Below, in pieces: positions 43,201-50,733 of a DNA stretch of 64,000 nt. The stretch is from Fibrobacter sp. Its GTDB lineage: Bacteria > Fibrobacterota > Fibrobacteria > Fibrobacterales > Fibrobacteraceae. Numbering within the stretch: the stretch's first letter is position 1; every line of letters begins with the position of its first letter. Position numbers and translations under genes: made by a program. The notes under the pieces are model-generated. The model was not told the DNA's origin. It worked only from the letters and a program-made list of their open reading frames with translations, and ran no database searches. The stretch is taken from contig JAKSIB010000004.1 in NCBI GenBank assembly GCA_024399065.1, forward strand, positions 1-64,000. Direction: 5' to 3'.

Positions 43201-45206
43201 ACATTTGCGGTGCCTTGAGTAGGGATATTGTGGTGAACGAAAATGTGTTGAAGGAAGATGGATCCCTTGATTCTGCCCGTGCTGACCAGCATGTTCCTTG
43301 GAATCCCTTGGATAACATCACCAATTCCTTTGATGGCCGTGGCCATACTATTTCTGGCTTGTATATCAATGATCGTTCAAGGAACTATCTGGGTTTCATT
43401 GGCCGCATAAATGGTGGTACAACCCTGAATCCTCTGGTTATCAAGAACTTGAATATCAAGGATTCCTATGTTGATGGCACAAACTATATAGGCGGTGTTG
43501 CTGCTTTGGTGCTTACTTCGAAAGTTGTAAAAATGGATAGTGTGAGCTTTGACGGTGTTATTGAAAATAGATACATTGCGGGTGGCTTGGTAGCTCAGAA
43601 TAGTGGTACACTGGAAATCCGCAATAGCCAAACCTCTGGTTACTACGCCTATAACGATCCTACCGCTTACATCACGGACATTGGTGGCCTTGTTGGAACG
43701 AATAATTCAACCTTGTCTGTTGAAAATTGCAAGAACTTCGCAACTGTTGTAGGTAAAATCTATAATGGCGGCTTGGTTGGTGAAACGGGCACGTCCTTGA
43801 CTATATCGGAAAGTTTCAACGAAGGTTCTGTTTTGGGCAACGGCTACAACGGTGGCCTTGTTGGTTACGTTTCTGGAGCTGTCAACATCATCAACTCCTA
43901 CAATGCGGGAAAGATTGAATCTATTGATAATTATAACGGTGGAATTGTGGCTTACAATTCTGGTACACTCAACCTGATGCAGAGCTACAATGTTGCTCCG
44001 GTTTCCGGAAAGAGCTATATCGGTGGCTTGGTCGGTTATAACAATGTGACAATCAATGTAGCCAACAGCTATAATCTGGGCGCCGTTTCTGCAACTAACA
44101 GCTATGCTGCAGGCTTGTTGGGCTACGCCAATCAGGCTTCGGGCTATTTTGCCAGTTCTTATGTATTGAACAGTTATAGCATGGGTGAGGTCTCTGCAAA
44201 GAGCTATATGGATCCTGTCGCCAATGTGGCATTGAAAACGGGTGTAGATTTCCCGAAGAACTTTGTCAATAATTTCTACTTGGAAGTAGAAGGTGGCAAG
44301 GAAAGTTCTTTTGGTACAGCCAAGGAAAGGGTTGCCTTTACGGATACTTCCTTGACCAAGGAATTGCACGCCTATGTTCAAAAGGATGCCGATGGCGTTG
44401 CTGTAGAAGGCGGTGTCAATGGTCTTGTATGGGGGCAGGATTCCATTCCGATGCTTAATACCAAGGAATATTATGCTGTAGGCTTCGTGCTGAACGGCGG
44501 AACCTTGGAAGACGCTCCTAGGACTTACAAGACTGGTGATGAATTGTTGTTGCCCAATCCCACTCGCGAAGGTTACGAGTTTATGGGCTGGTTCAAGAAT
44601 CCTGAATTCGGTAGCTCTGCCCAGGCTGTGACTAAGATTTATGAAACTGACTTTGGCAACAAGATGTTCTACGCCATGTGGAAAGTTCTTGAATATACCG
44701 TATTGGTTTCCGTTAATAACGAAAACGCAGGTTATGTCACTGGTTTGAAGAATGACGGCAAGTATAACTACGGTGAAATGGTGACGCTGAACGCCGTTGC
44801 CGCCAATGGCTACTACTTTACCGATTGGACGTCGGATGCGGAATCTTTCAAGTCCGAACAGATTACTTTCCACGTGAAGGGTAACGTGACCTTGGTTGCG
44901 AACTTCGAAAAAATTCCGGAGAGCTCTTCTAGTAGTTCCAGTGAAACGCCTGCTTCCAGCAGCAGTGAAAAGAAGGAGTCTATCGAAGTCGCTGGCACGG
45001 TGCCGCAGTTCGCCTTATCTGCAGTGGGCCTCGATATTCAGGTGGCTGGTGCTAGCGTTGGCAGTGCCTACGCAGTTCTCGATATGCAAGGTCGTATAAT
45101 CGCATCTGGCCGAGTTTCCGCCTCCAACTTTAACATTGCCTTGGGACGCGTCGGGGCTTACCTTGTGCGCATAGGACCCCAGGTGAAAATGGTAAAGTTG
45201 AAGTAG
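40284..45206 (+). CDS. Giant secreted surface protein with GLUG-like and InlB B-repeats, T9SS-type tail
   Basis: GGAGGA at ideal spacing selects ATG 40284; about 1640 residues. A signal peptide is followed by three large repeats (starting near NCYQISNAAELYGFAAIVNG, GCYEISSSAELYGFAGLING and GCYVISDVTELYAYAAMING). Each has GLUG-type NLxxxGxVxGxxxxGGLVG blades and a Listeria-Bacteroides InlB B-repeat (e.g. GYQFMGWFANSSFGGSVM). A divergent InlB repeat (FTDWTSDAESF), a Ser-rich linker and a type-A sorting domain (VGAYLVRIGPQVKMVKLK) end the protein. It is probably an adhesin or matrix-binding surface protein. Confidence 0.85.
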   Translation: MPGKSALFFSLCAGLALSVSATAASVTPATPVLDEADNCYQISNAAELYGFAAIVNGTNGNTKNMAACGKLTQDVVINENVLDADGSVNATDSASFAKWTPIDTLSGVFDGQGHKISGLYYYKSNANSVGFINVLTGGTEESPVVVKNLEIAGSYFGARDQIGGFAHSAQYGVIQIYNCVFSSTIEGRYVHGGIVARANTNSKLYVDNCLFNGKISGETNTGGLVGQTLGGSLFLNNSVAVGTVIYTGTGSALTRGVNVLFGDKYSGSAVIENCFYLESAAINEIGGTAVTAAQLADGSVTKALRIYQDLNRGVDGSVWGQKVGTDAYPILSGKLEGYTGTTASIVFHTYSGDETVYASEYVPGYKVVLPKAYREGYQFMGWFANSSFGGSVMTEIPPNASGKQEFWAKFAKIYKVTLNVEDGTIDSANVSAYTEGIGAALPKKVRRSGYMFRGWILDGDASETFVDSITTKMSGDLKFNASWFEVKAPSKNSDGCYEISSSAELYGFAGLINGIYGMTKSTVNCAKLTADIEVNKNVLKADGTLDSSKIASFVSWNPIDGFSGKFDGQGHKISGLYSVSNGANGGLFGLVKGGITVNPVIVKNVGLVDSYIYGSYYTGGLIGATDQSTVLLVENCYNEANVVANGTAAGIIGFVHYLSDATIVNCYNLGAIHSAASYSAGINAHQGSTVTLKMANCYNLGTITSGYSSYRRMLIYSKPTYLTMENCFYDKAKGNKENGGFGATPEQFENGTVATMLREGTFGIHDGSIWGQDVGSDSYPLFRSAISNSKAVKHAVTFHTYEGDKVSYFDTYVEGFSKALPVTNREAYSFRGWFDNAEFTGVKVDSILASATTDQEFWAKYERLFTVTLNTNGGTIVSDNVTEYVEGIGAKLPKNVTQNNKVFMGWYTDEEFSGSPVSNISTTDEGNKTFYAKWMTLKVPQLEDGCYVISDVTELYAYAAMINGTSGYSKTPNICGALSRDIVVNENVLKEDGSLDSARADQHVPWNPLDNITNSFDGRGHTISGLYINDRSRNYLGFIGRINGGTTLNPLVIKNLNIKDSYVDGTNYIGGVAALVLTSKVVKMDSVSFDGVIENRYIAGGLVAQNSGTLEIRNSQTSGYYAYNDPTAYITDIGGLVGTNNSTLSVENCKNFATVVGKIYNGGLVGETGTSLTISESFNEGSVLGNGYNGGLVGYVSGAVNIINSYNAGKIESIDNYNGGIVAYNSGTLNLMQSYNVAPVSGKSYIGGLVGYNNVTINVANSYNLGAVSATNSYAAGLLGYANQASGYFASSYVLNSYSMGEVSAKSYMDPVANVALKTGVDFPKNFVNNFYLEVEGGKESSFGTAKERVAFTDTSLTKELHAYVQKDADGVAVEGGVNGLVWGQDSIPMLNTKEYYAVGFVLNGGTLEDAPRTYKTGDELLLPNPTREGYEFMGWFKNPEFGSSAQAVTKIYETDFGNKMFYAMWKVLEYTVLVSVNNENAGYVTGLKNDGKYNYGEMVTLNAVAANGYYFTDWTSDAESFKSEQITFHVKGNVTLVANFEKIPESSSSSSSETPASSSSEKKESIEVAGTVPQFALSAVGLDIQVAGASVGSAYAVLDMQGRIIASGRVSASNFNIALGRVGAYLVRIGPQVKMVKLK

Positions 45207-45230
45207 TTTCCATCGCAAAAAAATCATCGA

Positions 45231-45263
45231 AAAAGGCCGTTTTTTGAATAAAACGGCCTTTTT
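45231..45263 (+). terminator. Terminator of giant surface protein gene
   Basis: AAAAAGGCCGTTTT/AAAACGGCCTTTTT is a perfect inverted repeat. Confidence 0.85.
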
Positions 45264-45413
45264 CTGTTGAGAAAACCCGAAAAATTACAACGCGAAAATT
45301 GACAAAACTCACATTCTGAAGGCACTTTACTTTTATCTTCTTACAAAACGAACTTTTTTTGACCCTAGTTTGTATTTTCAGTTGCAGAAAAAAAAGACAA
45401 CAGGAAGGTCTAT

Positions 45414-45497
45414 ATGAAATCACATGATGGATATATCTTGAAACAGACTCTTGTCTTCATGGCCATTGCAATTGCCCTTGGTCTTATCTACGGTTAG
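45414..45497 (+). CDS. 27-residue single-helix membrane peptide
   Basis: ATG 45414 is preceded by AGGAAGG at good spacing and encodes MKSHDGYILKQTLVFMAIAI followed by ALGLIYG and TAG. A charged N-terminus and one hydrophobic helix suggest a small membrane protein. A hairpin terminator follows 30 bases downstream, making a free-standing unit. Function unknown. Confidence 0.5.
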   Translation: MKSHDGYILKQTLVFMAIAIALGLIYG

Positions 45498-45524
45498 TTT
45501 GTTAAACAACTGAGAGAGAAAAAA

Positions 45525-45560
45525 GTCGGCGCTGTCATTTTGACGGCGTCGATTTTTTTT
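45525..45560 (+). terminator. Terminator after small membrane peptide gene
   Basis: GTCGGCGCTGTCA/TGACGGCGTCGA arms are followed by eight T. Confidence 0.75.
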
Positions 45561-45626
45561 GATGGGGAACCGAGCAGGGGCTTCGTTGGGACTGCGCGGA
45601 CTTTGCTGCAGAATTATGTTGTACGC

Positions 45627-45657
45627 AAAAAGGCAGGCTCTTTCGAGTCTGCCTTTT
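45627..45657. terminator. GGCAGGCTC hairpin terminator, unit 1 of thrS array
   Basis: AAAAAGGCAGGCTC/GAGTCTGCCTTTT. The same hairpin follows thrS fragments at 53164 and 62501. Confidence 0.8.
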
Positions 45658-45830
45658 AAGCTGTCATGTCTAAGAAGGCCTGAACAGTCATGCTGCCCTT
45701 GGGCACACCTTCGGTGTGCTTCCCGCGACGGCTCGGTTATGGACAAATAAATTTGTCCGCAACACTCGCCTTAGGCGGTAATCGCCCTCCTTTCTCTTAT
45801 TGACGGAGACGACGCCTTCGTTCATTTCCT
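45656..45830 (-). pseudogene. thrS 3'-end fragment (unit 1, tail 1) interrupted by E2 repeat
   Basis: The minus strand reads KEMNEGVVSVN at 45830-45800, is interrupted by the E2 repeat 45699-45787, then continues GSMTVQAFLDMTA and TAA. These are the last residues of threonyl-tRNA synthetase (compare KEGDKGQMTVAQFLEMT in the copy at 53259). Non-functional. Confidence 0.7.
45699..45787. repeat. E2 hairpin repeat, copy b
   Basis: Hairpin GCACACCTTCGGTGTGC, then CCCGCGACGGCTCGGTT, hairpin GGACAAATAAATTTGTCC, then ACACTCGCCTTAGGCGG. The conserved frame is shared with four other copies; hairpin sequences differ. It splits a thrS tail after its CCCTTG. Confidence 0.65.
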
Positions 45831-45917
45831 TTTGGAGTGCTACGCACTCCCAACCGTGGCGGCTCGGCAATGCCCACGCAAGCGTGGTCGCTGCTCTCGC
45901 CTTGGACGGTTGTCACC
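45831..45917. repeat. E2 hairpin repeat, copy a
   Basis: Hairpin GGAGTGCTACGCACTCC, then CGTGGCGGCTCGG, hairpin CCACGCAAGCGTGG, then CTCGCCTTGGACGGTTGTC. It is identical to the copy at 62693 and truncates a thrS tail at the codons for KEM. Confidence 0.65.
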
Positions 45918-45919
45918 AA

Positions 45920-45953
45920 CGAAAAACGCAGGCTTTTCCAGCCTGCGTTTTGT
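45920..45953. terminator. AACGCAGGC hairpin terminator
   Basis: AAAACGCAGGC/GCCTGCGTTTT. It lies just 3' of a thrS fragment and is duplicated at 62783. Confidence 0.8.
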
Positions 45954-45971
45954 AATTGGGTCACGTCATGA

Positions 45972-46546
45972 TTAACGAACGACTTGTCTGTCTGCTTCTG
46001 TCATCTTGAGGAAGTCGGCGACAGACATTTGTCCCTTGTCACCTTCTTTTCTCTTGTTCACAGAGACAAGTCCTTCGTTCATTTCCTTTTCACCTACAAT
46101 AATCTTATAGGGGATTTTCTGGAGTTCGCACTGACGGAACTTGTAGCCAAGCTTTTGACGCCTTCGGCGTCCGCGGCTGCGCCTCGGTCATCCCCGTCAA
46201 GCGAGGACAGGTGCCGAAAAGCAAGCTTTTCGTCGCGACACTCGGCTTGCACGCTTTTCCTTACCGATGCGGCGGTGGTCGCGCTTTTCGGCTTCTTCAA
46301 GGAACTTCAAATAGGTTTCCAGGCCTTCCTTGTCGGCAAAGCAGGTGCCGTACACGCGGGTCAGCTGGTCGCTGTTCTGGTCGCCGTGCCAGTATGCACC
46401 TGCGAGGGAGAGCAGCTTGAAGGACTTCAGCTTGCCAGTGCTGGGAACGTGGGGGCCTGCACAGAGGTCTTCCCAGTTCTTGCCCGGTTCGCCGTTTGCA
46501 TAGAAACTCAGGGTGCCGTCGGCGCCTTCGCGAGCCAGAGCGCGCT
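45972..46546 (-). pseudogene. thrS fragment (unit 1, main) with internal deletion filled by E2
   Basis: 46546-46261 encodes ThrRS from [20 protein letters not shown] to RRIGKE. Then the E2 repeat (46153-46260) replaces the whole catalytic core. 46152-45972 resumes at KLGYKFRQCELQKIPYKIIV and ends DRQVVR, TAA. The first part is nearly identical in DNA to the copy at 53259-54725. No 5' end is present; it joins the E1 repeat at 46547. Not functional. Confidence 0.9.
46153..46260. repeat. E2 hairpin repeat, copy c, at a thrS deletion junction
   Basis: GACGCCTTCGGCGTC hairpin, CGCGGCTGCGCCTCGGTC, a longer variable stem with GAAAAGCAAGCTTTTC, then CGCGACACTCGGCTTGCACG. It bridges a deletion of roughly 960 bases relative to the copy at 53259. 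Confidence 0.65.
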
Positions 46547-46738
46547 GGGCGTTCCCGCACATATATGTGCGGTCGGGCTATATTGCAAGGCCACCCGTGC
46601 GCACCTGCGGCACGCCCGCGCGGCTCTTGCAACCAAGCCTCGCTCCGCGAGTCTTGTCCCCAAGGGGTCACTATCTCCCCTAAAGGGGGACCATGGCCCA
46701 CTAAGCACTAAAGTGCTAAGTGGTTGCAGGCCTAACGC
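46547..46738. repeat. E1 repeat, copy A (with extra hairpin insertion)
   Basis: Starts GGGCGTTCCCGCACATAT (palindrome GCACATATATGTGC), then GGTCGGGCTATATTGC, a GC-rich stem, CCAAGCCTCGCTCCGCGAG and CCCCAAGGGGTCACTATC, and ends CCTAACGC. It matches copy C almost base for base. However, about 55 bases with a CCACTAAGCACT/AGTGCTAAGTGG hairpin are inserted within the terminal CTATCCCTAACGC. Confidence 0.8.
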
Positions 46739-46793
46739 AAAACATCTTCATGCTTAAATTGATTCTTTTGAAAAAATTATATTTTCAGCGGAA

Positions 46794-47468
46794 ATGAAAA
46801 GTTGTATATCGATAAAATTAGCGTTGATCATAACAGTCTTGGCCGCTTTTTGTCATGCCAGCGACGTATCTAATCGTTTTTTCAGGCTCGGTACTAGCAT
46901 TGGCCTTTCCTACGATTTTTTGATCGGTAAAGAGGGAAATCTGATGGATTCCAAGGATTTCAATGGACCAGGTTTTCTGCTCGCAGTCAACACCATCTTT
47001 AATTTTCAGGATTTGCCGGCACTTCGCACAGGGCTAACATACAATGTTCGCTTACTCAAGAACGATGTTGGGTTCACAGACGAACTCCTTGACCGCGATA
47101 CCTATGTAAAATACGAAACGGTCAGTTTAGGAATCCCCGTTCTTGCTCATTTCCAAACTCAAAGTCCATTTTACTTTGATGCAGGATTAACCTTCGCGTT
47201 CATCATAGACGCAAAGGAGGCTCATTATTGGACCAAAGGCAGCGCCTATGGCTTCGGAACAAAGTGGGATGGCGCGGGTCTTTCCTTTTGCGACATACAA
47301 CTCACTGCAGGAACAGGAATCATACTCGGCAACCGCTTCGAATTGGGTTTGCAAACGTTATTCGGTTTAACAACTGTCTTGGATGCAAGCGAAATAAACG
47401 AGCGATATGATGACATCAGCGTGCATCTATTGTCATTTAGCGTAGCACTCGGCTACTATTTCATCTAG
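46794..47468 (+). CDS. Small outer-membrane beta-barrel protein
   Basis: The signal peptide MKSCISIKLALIITVLAAFCHA is followed by about eight amphipathic strands ending in LLSFSVALGYYFI. The pattern RLGTSIGLSYDFLIG and AGLTFAFIIDAKE is that of PorT/OMP_b-brl_2-type eight-stranded barrels. No specific function is known. It is the first cargo gene after the unit-1 thrS fragment and lies on the opposite strand to it. Confidence 0.7.
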   Translation: MKSCISIKLALIITVLAAFCHASDVSNRFFRLGTSIGLSYDFLIGKEGNLMDSKDFNGPGFLLAVNTIFNFQDLPALRTGLTYNVRLLKNDVGFTDELLDRDTYVKYETVSLGIPVLAHFQTQSPFYFDAGLTFAFIIDAKEAHYWTKGSAYGFGTKWDGAGLSFCDIQLTAGTGIILGNRFELGLQTLFGLTTVLDASEINERYDDISVHLLSFSVALGYYFI

Positions 47469-47697
47469 CGAAACCAGGAAAAAATTGTTTTGGCTTGACA
47501 AAACTGTCTTCTCGCTTTTGGGATTGAGCCATCTTTTTCTGAGCTTCTTCATCGGTGTCATAGGACCAGACTGAAGACAATCCGCAAATACTGCGGTTGC
47601 CCCGGTGGTTGCTTTCATGGGCAAAAGCTAGACCTGCAAGCAAAAGGATTACGGAAACAGGAAGCGACAGACATTTCATAAACGACTTTTTTATCAA
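47461..47697 (-). CDS. Small exported protein, unknown
   Basis: The 78 residues (or 72 from Met at 47679) have a signal peptide (SLPVSVILLLAGLAFA) and a short mature part with one Cys (ICGLSSVWSYDTDEEAQKKM). It starts one base after the stop of the lipoprotein gene, so the two are an operon. Its 3' end overlaps the convergent barrel gene by 8 bases. Confidence 0.55.
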   Translation of the reverse strand: MIKKSFMKCLSLPVSVILLLAGLAFAHESNHRGNRSICGLSSVWSYDTDEEAQKKMAQSQKREDSFVKPKQFFPGFAR

Positions 47698-47698
47698 A

Positions 47699-48532
47699 TC
47701 ATTTAAATTTCGTTGTCATGTCAAGTGTGTCGCCACGGCCATATTCATCGCGATACACCAACTTCCAAGAAATAGTCGTATCGCGAAAAGACTTTGACGT
47801 ATTGTTGTATAGAACATATTGTATTTGTTTGGGTTCATTAGGCAAACTATAATAGAAGCAGGCTCCCCGATCATAAGCAATACGCGTTTCAGCTTTTGAA
47901 ATCCCGCATTTCTCGGTTCCCGTGGAGTCCCGGTGTGCAAGCAAGCCAATAATTTGGCTGTAATCCGAGCGGTATGTTCCAAGCCTGTACTCATCTGTTT
48001 TCAACAAGGTTAAACTGTCGGGAAGCCCTACCGCTTCAAGAAAATAATTCGACGAATAATTAACCAGCAACTTGCAAGTTTCCCCTGACAATTCCGAGAA
48101 AAGACTCTTTACGGAATCGCGATTGAATTCTGAAATTTTGGCATAGGGTATGTAGTCCATTCGCGCATTCGGCCCAAAATTCAAATCCGCAACAGTCGTA
48201 TCATATAAAGTATCTTTTTGCAAACAAGGAATTTCAACTTTATTAGAATCATAACAAATCTCTATATAGGACGTATGAAAAATGTTGCAATCCACATTTG
48301 TCACTTGGGTACACGAGAAAGTCGAATCACCGACATGGCAATTAGACGCGTTCCACACAGAAGTATCCCCCTGTGGCCCAAGGATGCGATACATTTGAAC
48401 ATGCTTTAACACATAATCGTCACCTTCTTCGACACTCGTTGCATCTGCATTACTAGATCCTGCCGAACATGCCGCCAGAACAGCAACCATACATAGCAGA
48501 AATAGGGTTTTATCAAAAGGACTTTTCATCAA
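47699..48532 (-). CDS. Lipoprotein of unknown function
   Basis: The N-terminus MMKSPFDKTLFLLCMVAVLAAC has a lipobox LAAC. The mature part (about 255 residues) has several Cys and beta-rich segments (VGDSTFSCTQVTNVDCNIFH). The composition and Ser/Ala/Gly linker after Cys are typical of Fibrobacter lipoproteins. No domain is recognised. Confidence 0.7.
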   Translation of the reverse strand: MMKSPFDKTLFLLCMVAVLAACSAGSSNADATSVEEGDDYVLKHVQMYRILGPQGDTSVWNASNCHVGDSTFSCTQVTNVDCNIFHTSYIEICYDSNKVEIPCLQKDTLYDTTVADLNFGPNARMDYIPYAKISEFNRDSVKSLFSELSGETCKLLVNYSSNYFLEAVGLPDSLTLLKTDEYRLGTYRSDYSQIIGLLAHRDSTGTEKCGISKAETRIAYDRGACFYYSLPNEPKQIQYVLYNNTSKSFRDTTISWKLVYRDEYGRGDTLDMTTKFK

Positions 48533-48727
48533 AATAGCCTCCGAAGATCCACTCTCAGAAATATACCTAATTTGGCGGCGGCATGACGGAACCTCACAAA
48601 ATCACGTTTATTGCTGTCGGACTTTTTATGAAACACATTTGTATCATATTTTAAATTCAGACGAAAAATTTGTAAAAAAACGCCGTTTTTATTACGTATT
48701 CGATATTTTTGTTTTATTTTTAAGAAT

Positions 48728-49570
48728 ATGAGGCCTATTACCGAATATCAGGATTACCGTGAGTATATGCGAGATTTCTATGCCGAGCGCAAGAGAAGTT
48801 CGTATTTCACTTGGCGAAAATTTGCAAGTCTCGCCGGATTCGCGTCGCCCGCATACTTGAAACTGGTAAGCGACGGGAAGACAACGCTCAGCAAACCGGG
48901 AATCGCAAAGGCCGCACGAGCCATGGGGCTTGAAGGATTTGACTACACCTATTTCGCTTTGCTTGTCAAATTCGGGAATGCAAAAAACGAGAGCGAGAAA
49001 GAAGCCGCACTCCAGGAAATTGAGCACGAAGCGCACATGAACAAGATTCGCGTCATCGACGCGGACGCATACCGCTATTACGAAAATCCTGCCTACCCGA
49101 TTATTCGTGAACTCGCCCCCCTTATGCCAAACGCTTCGTTTGGAGAAATTGCGTCTAAAGTAAAACATGAAATTACGGTTGCACAAGTCCGCGACATACT
49201 CCAGTTTCTTGTCAAGGCAGATTTGCTCAAAAAGAATGACGACGGAACTTACGAGCAAACACAAAAAGCCGTCAAGGGTTCCAAGGAAACGATTCCCCTA
49301 GTCATCCGCACGATGAACCGAAAAATGTCCGAATTGGCGGTTCAGTCCATTGCCAAGGATTCCGTGGAAGAGCGCAATTTTTCAGGAATCACCATGGGGA
49401 TAAACAAATCTGTTTATGACCGCATTACCAAGGAGATAGACATCTTCCGTAAAAAGATTATTGACATCGCAAACGAATGCCGAGATATTGATCAGGTCTA
49501 TCAAATGAATTTGCAGGTGTTCCCCCTTACAGACAAGGCGACCACCTCGGATAAAAGGAGACGCAAATGA
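48728..49570 (+). CDS. TIGR02147-family protein (Fibrobacter regulator-like)
   Basis: The start RPITEYQDYREYMRDFYAER is followed by SYFTWRKFASLAGFASPAYL and KLVSDGKTTLSKPGIAKAAR, the conserved opening of TIGR02147, a family expanded in Fibrobacter with a helix-turn-helix-like N-terminus. The C-terminal DUF4423-like part has GITMGINKSVYDRITKEIDI. It is probably a transcriptional regulator. The stop overlaps the FISUMP gene by 4 bases (ATGA), so it may control or be coupled to that lipoprotein. Confidence 0.85.
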   Translation: MRPITEYQDYREYMRDFYAERKRSSYFTWRKFASLAGFASPAYLKLVSDGKTTLSKPGIAKAARAMGLEGFDYTYFALLVKFGNAKNESEKEAALQEIEHEAHMNKIRVIDADAYRYYENPAYPIIRELAPLMPNASFGEIASKVKHEITVAQVRDILQFLVKADLLKKNDDGTYEQTQKAVKGSKETIPLVIRTMNRKMSELAVQSIAKDSVEERNFSGITMGINKSVYDRITKEIDIFRKKIIDIANECRDIDQVYQMNLQVFPLTDKATTSDKRRRK

Positions 49571-50691
49571 ACACGACAAAACTCCTAATCGCATTATTGA
49601 CAACTTTGTTCTGGGCGTGCTCCGAGACGCCGAACGAAGCGGGAACCACTGAAATCGAAAACACGATGGCGGGAAACCCCGGCGAGATTTCGGCACCGGA
49701 TGACGGCGGCCTGGCATCAGAATCGTTCGCCTCGGATACGAAAAATGGACTGAAGTTAGGTTCATGCCTCGCTGGCTTGGGAGATTCACCCGTTTTGGCA
49801 AAGCGAGCCGCCAAAGCAGCAACCTTCGCAGAAGACTCTTCCAATGTTTTTCCCATGGTGTATATCCTTAATGATTTGCCCAAAGCGTATATCCTTAACG
49901 ACGGCAACGGAAATTACCAGGTATTCGTCTTGAAAGTGATGGACCTCTGCTATGTCGAGGCGGATCTCCTGACAAAACGTTCAGGCGACACCTTGGAAAT
50001 CGAATATGGCCCCGACCGTGTGGAATCGACATGCATGTGCTATAGCGACCACTGGTTCGATATTGCCCCCGAAAACAAGGACATCAGGTATTTCAAGTTC
50101 AGCGGAAAAATCTACGAAATTGACCCCGGCCCCGCTCCAGGACCTTCGAAAAAAGTAAAAAAAGCAGACGAAGGCCCTGAACTGACAGATGCCCGAGACG
50201 GACAAGTTTACAAGACGATTCAACTCGGCGAACAGACCTGGATGGCCGAAAATCTCAACTTTGAAATTGAAGATGGTGTCCAAAGTTGGTGCAACGGAAA
50301 CAAAGGCGAAAACTGCGATAAGTACGGTCGTCTATACACACTCGCCGCCGCAAAGACAGCCTGCCCACCCGATTGGCACTTGCCTTCAGTTGATGAGTGG
50401 CCCACAAAGGGGAATGGTGGCTACTCGGCGTTTTACGCTTATGGCGTTGAGGGTTGGGGAAATGCAAAAGACGAATACGGGTTCGCAATTTTGCCCGCAG
50501 GGAACTATCAAGCAGAATTCCAAAATTATCTTGAGCCGGGCCTTTTAGCATTCTTTTGGACATCCACAATAGACAAACTCAATCATAATTGTCCTAAAAT
50601 GATTCATGTTGGCGACGGTTCCGAAGGAATGGTAAGCGTCTGTAGCGACAACGAAAACGACGGATTATCAGTCCGCTGCGTAAAGGACTAG
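49567..50691 (+). CDS. FISUMP-domain lipoprotein
   Basis: The signal peptide ends in a lipobox (LFWAC). The C-terminal half is the Fibrobacter succinogenes major paralogous domain (TIGR02145). It runs DARDGQVYKTIQLGEQTWMA, ENLNF, CDKYGRLYTLAAA, ACPPDWHLPSVDEW, YGFAILPAGNY, FFWTSTI and LSVRCVKD. The function of FISUMP is unknown; it has a C-type-lectin-like look and is surface-associated. The N-terminal half is not recognised. It is in an ATGA overlap with the TIGR02147 gene. Confidence 0.88.
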   Translation: MNTTKLLIALLTTLFWACSETPNEAGTTEIENTMAGNPGEISAPDDGGLASESFASDTKNGLKLGSCLAGLGDSPVLAKRAAKAATFAEDSSNVFPMVYILNDLPKAYILNDGNGNYQVFVLKVMDLCYVEADLLTKRSGDTLEIEYGPDRVESTCMCYSDHWFDIAPENKDIRYFKFSGKIYEIDPGPAPGPSKKVKKADEGPELTDARDGQVYKTIQLGEQTWMAENLNFEIEDGVQSWCNGNKGENCDKYGRLYTLAAAKTACPPDWHLPSVDEWPTKGNGGYSAFYAYGVEGWGNAKDEYGFAILPAGNYQAEFQNYLEPGLLAFFWTSTIDKLNHNCPKMIHVGDGSEGMVSVCSDNENDGLSVRCVKD

Positions 50692-50733
50692 ATTTACAAT
50701 ATTATATTACAACCTTGAAGAGGATGACGTTTT

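Noticed and set aside
46297-46711. Short ORFs on both strands through E1 (for example one starting [10 protein letters not shown])
   Set aside because: They arise from GC-rich palindromic repeat sequence and recur wherever E1 is copied; no protein features.
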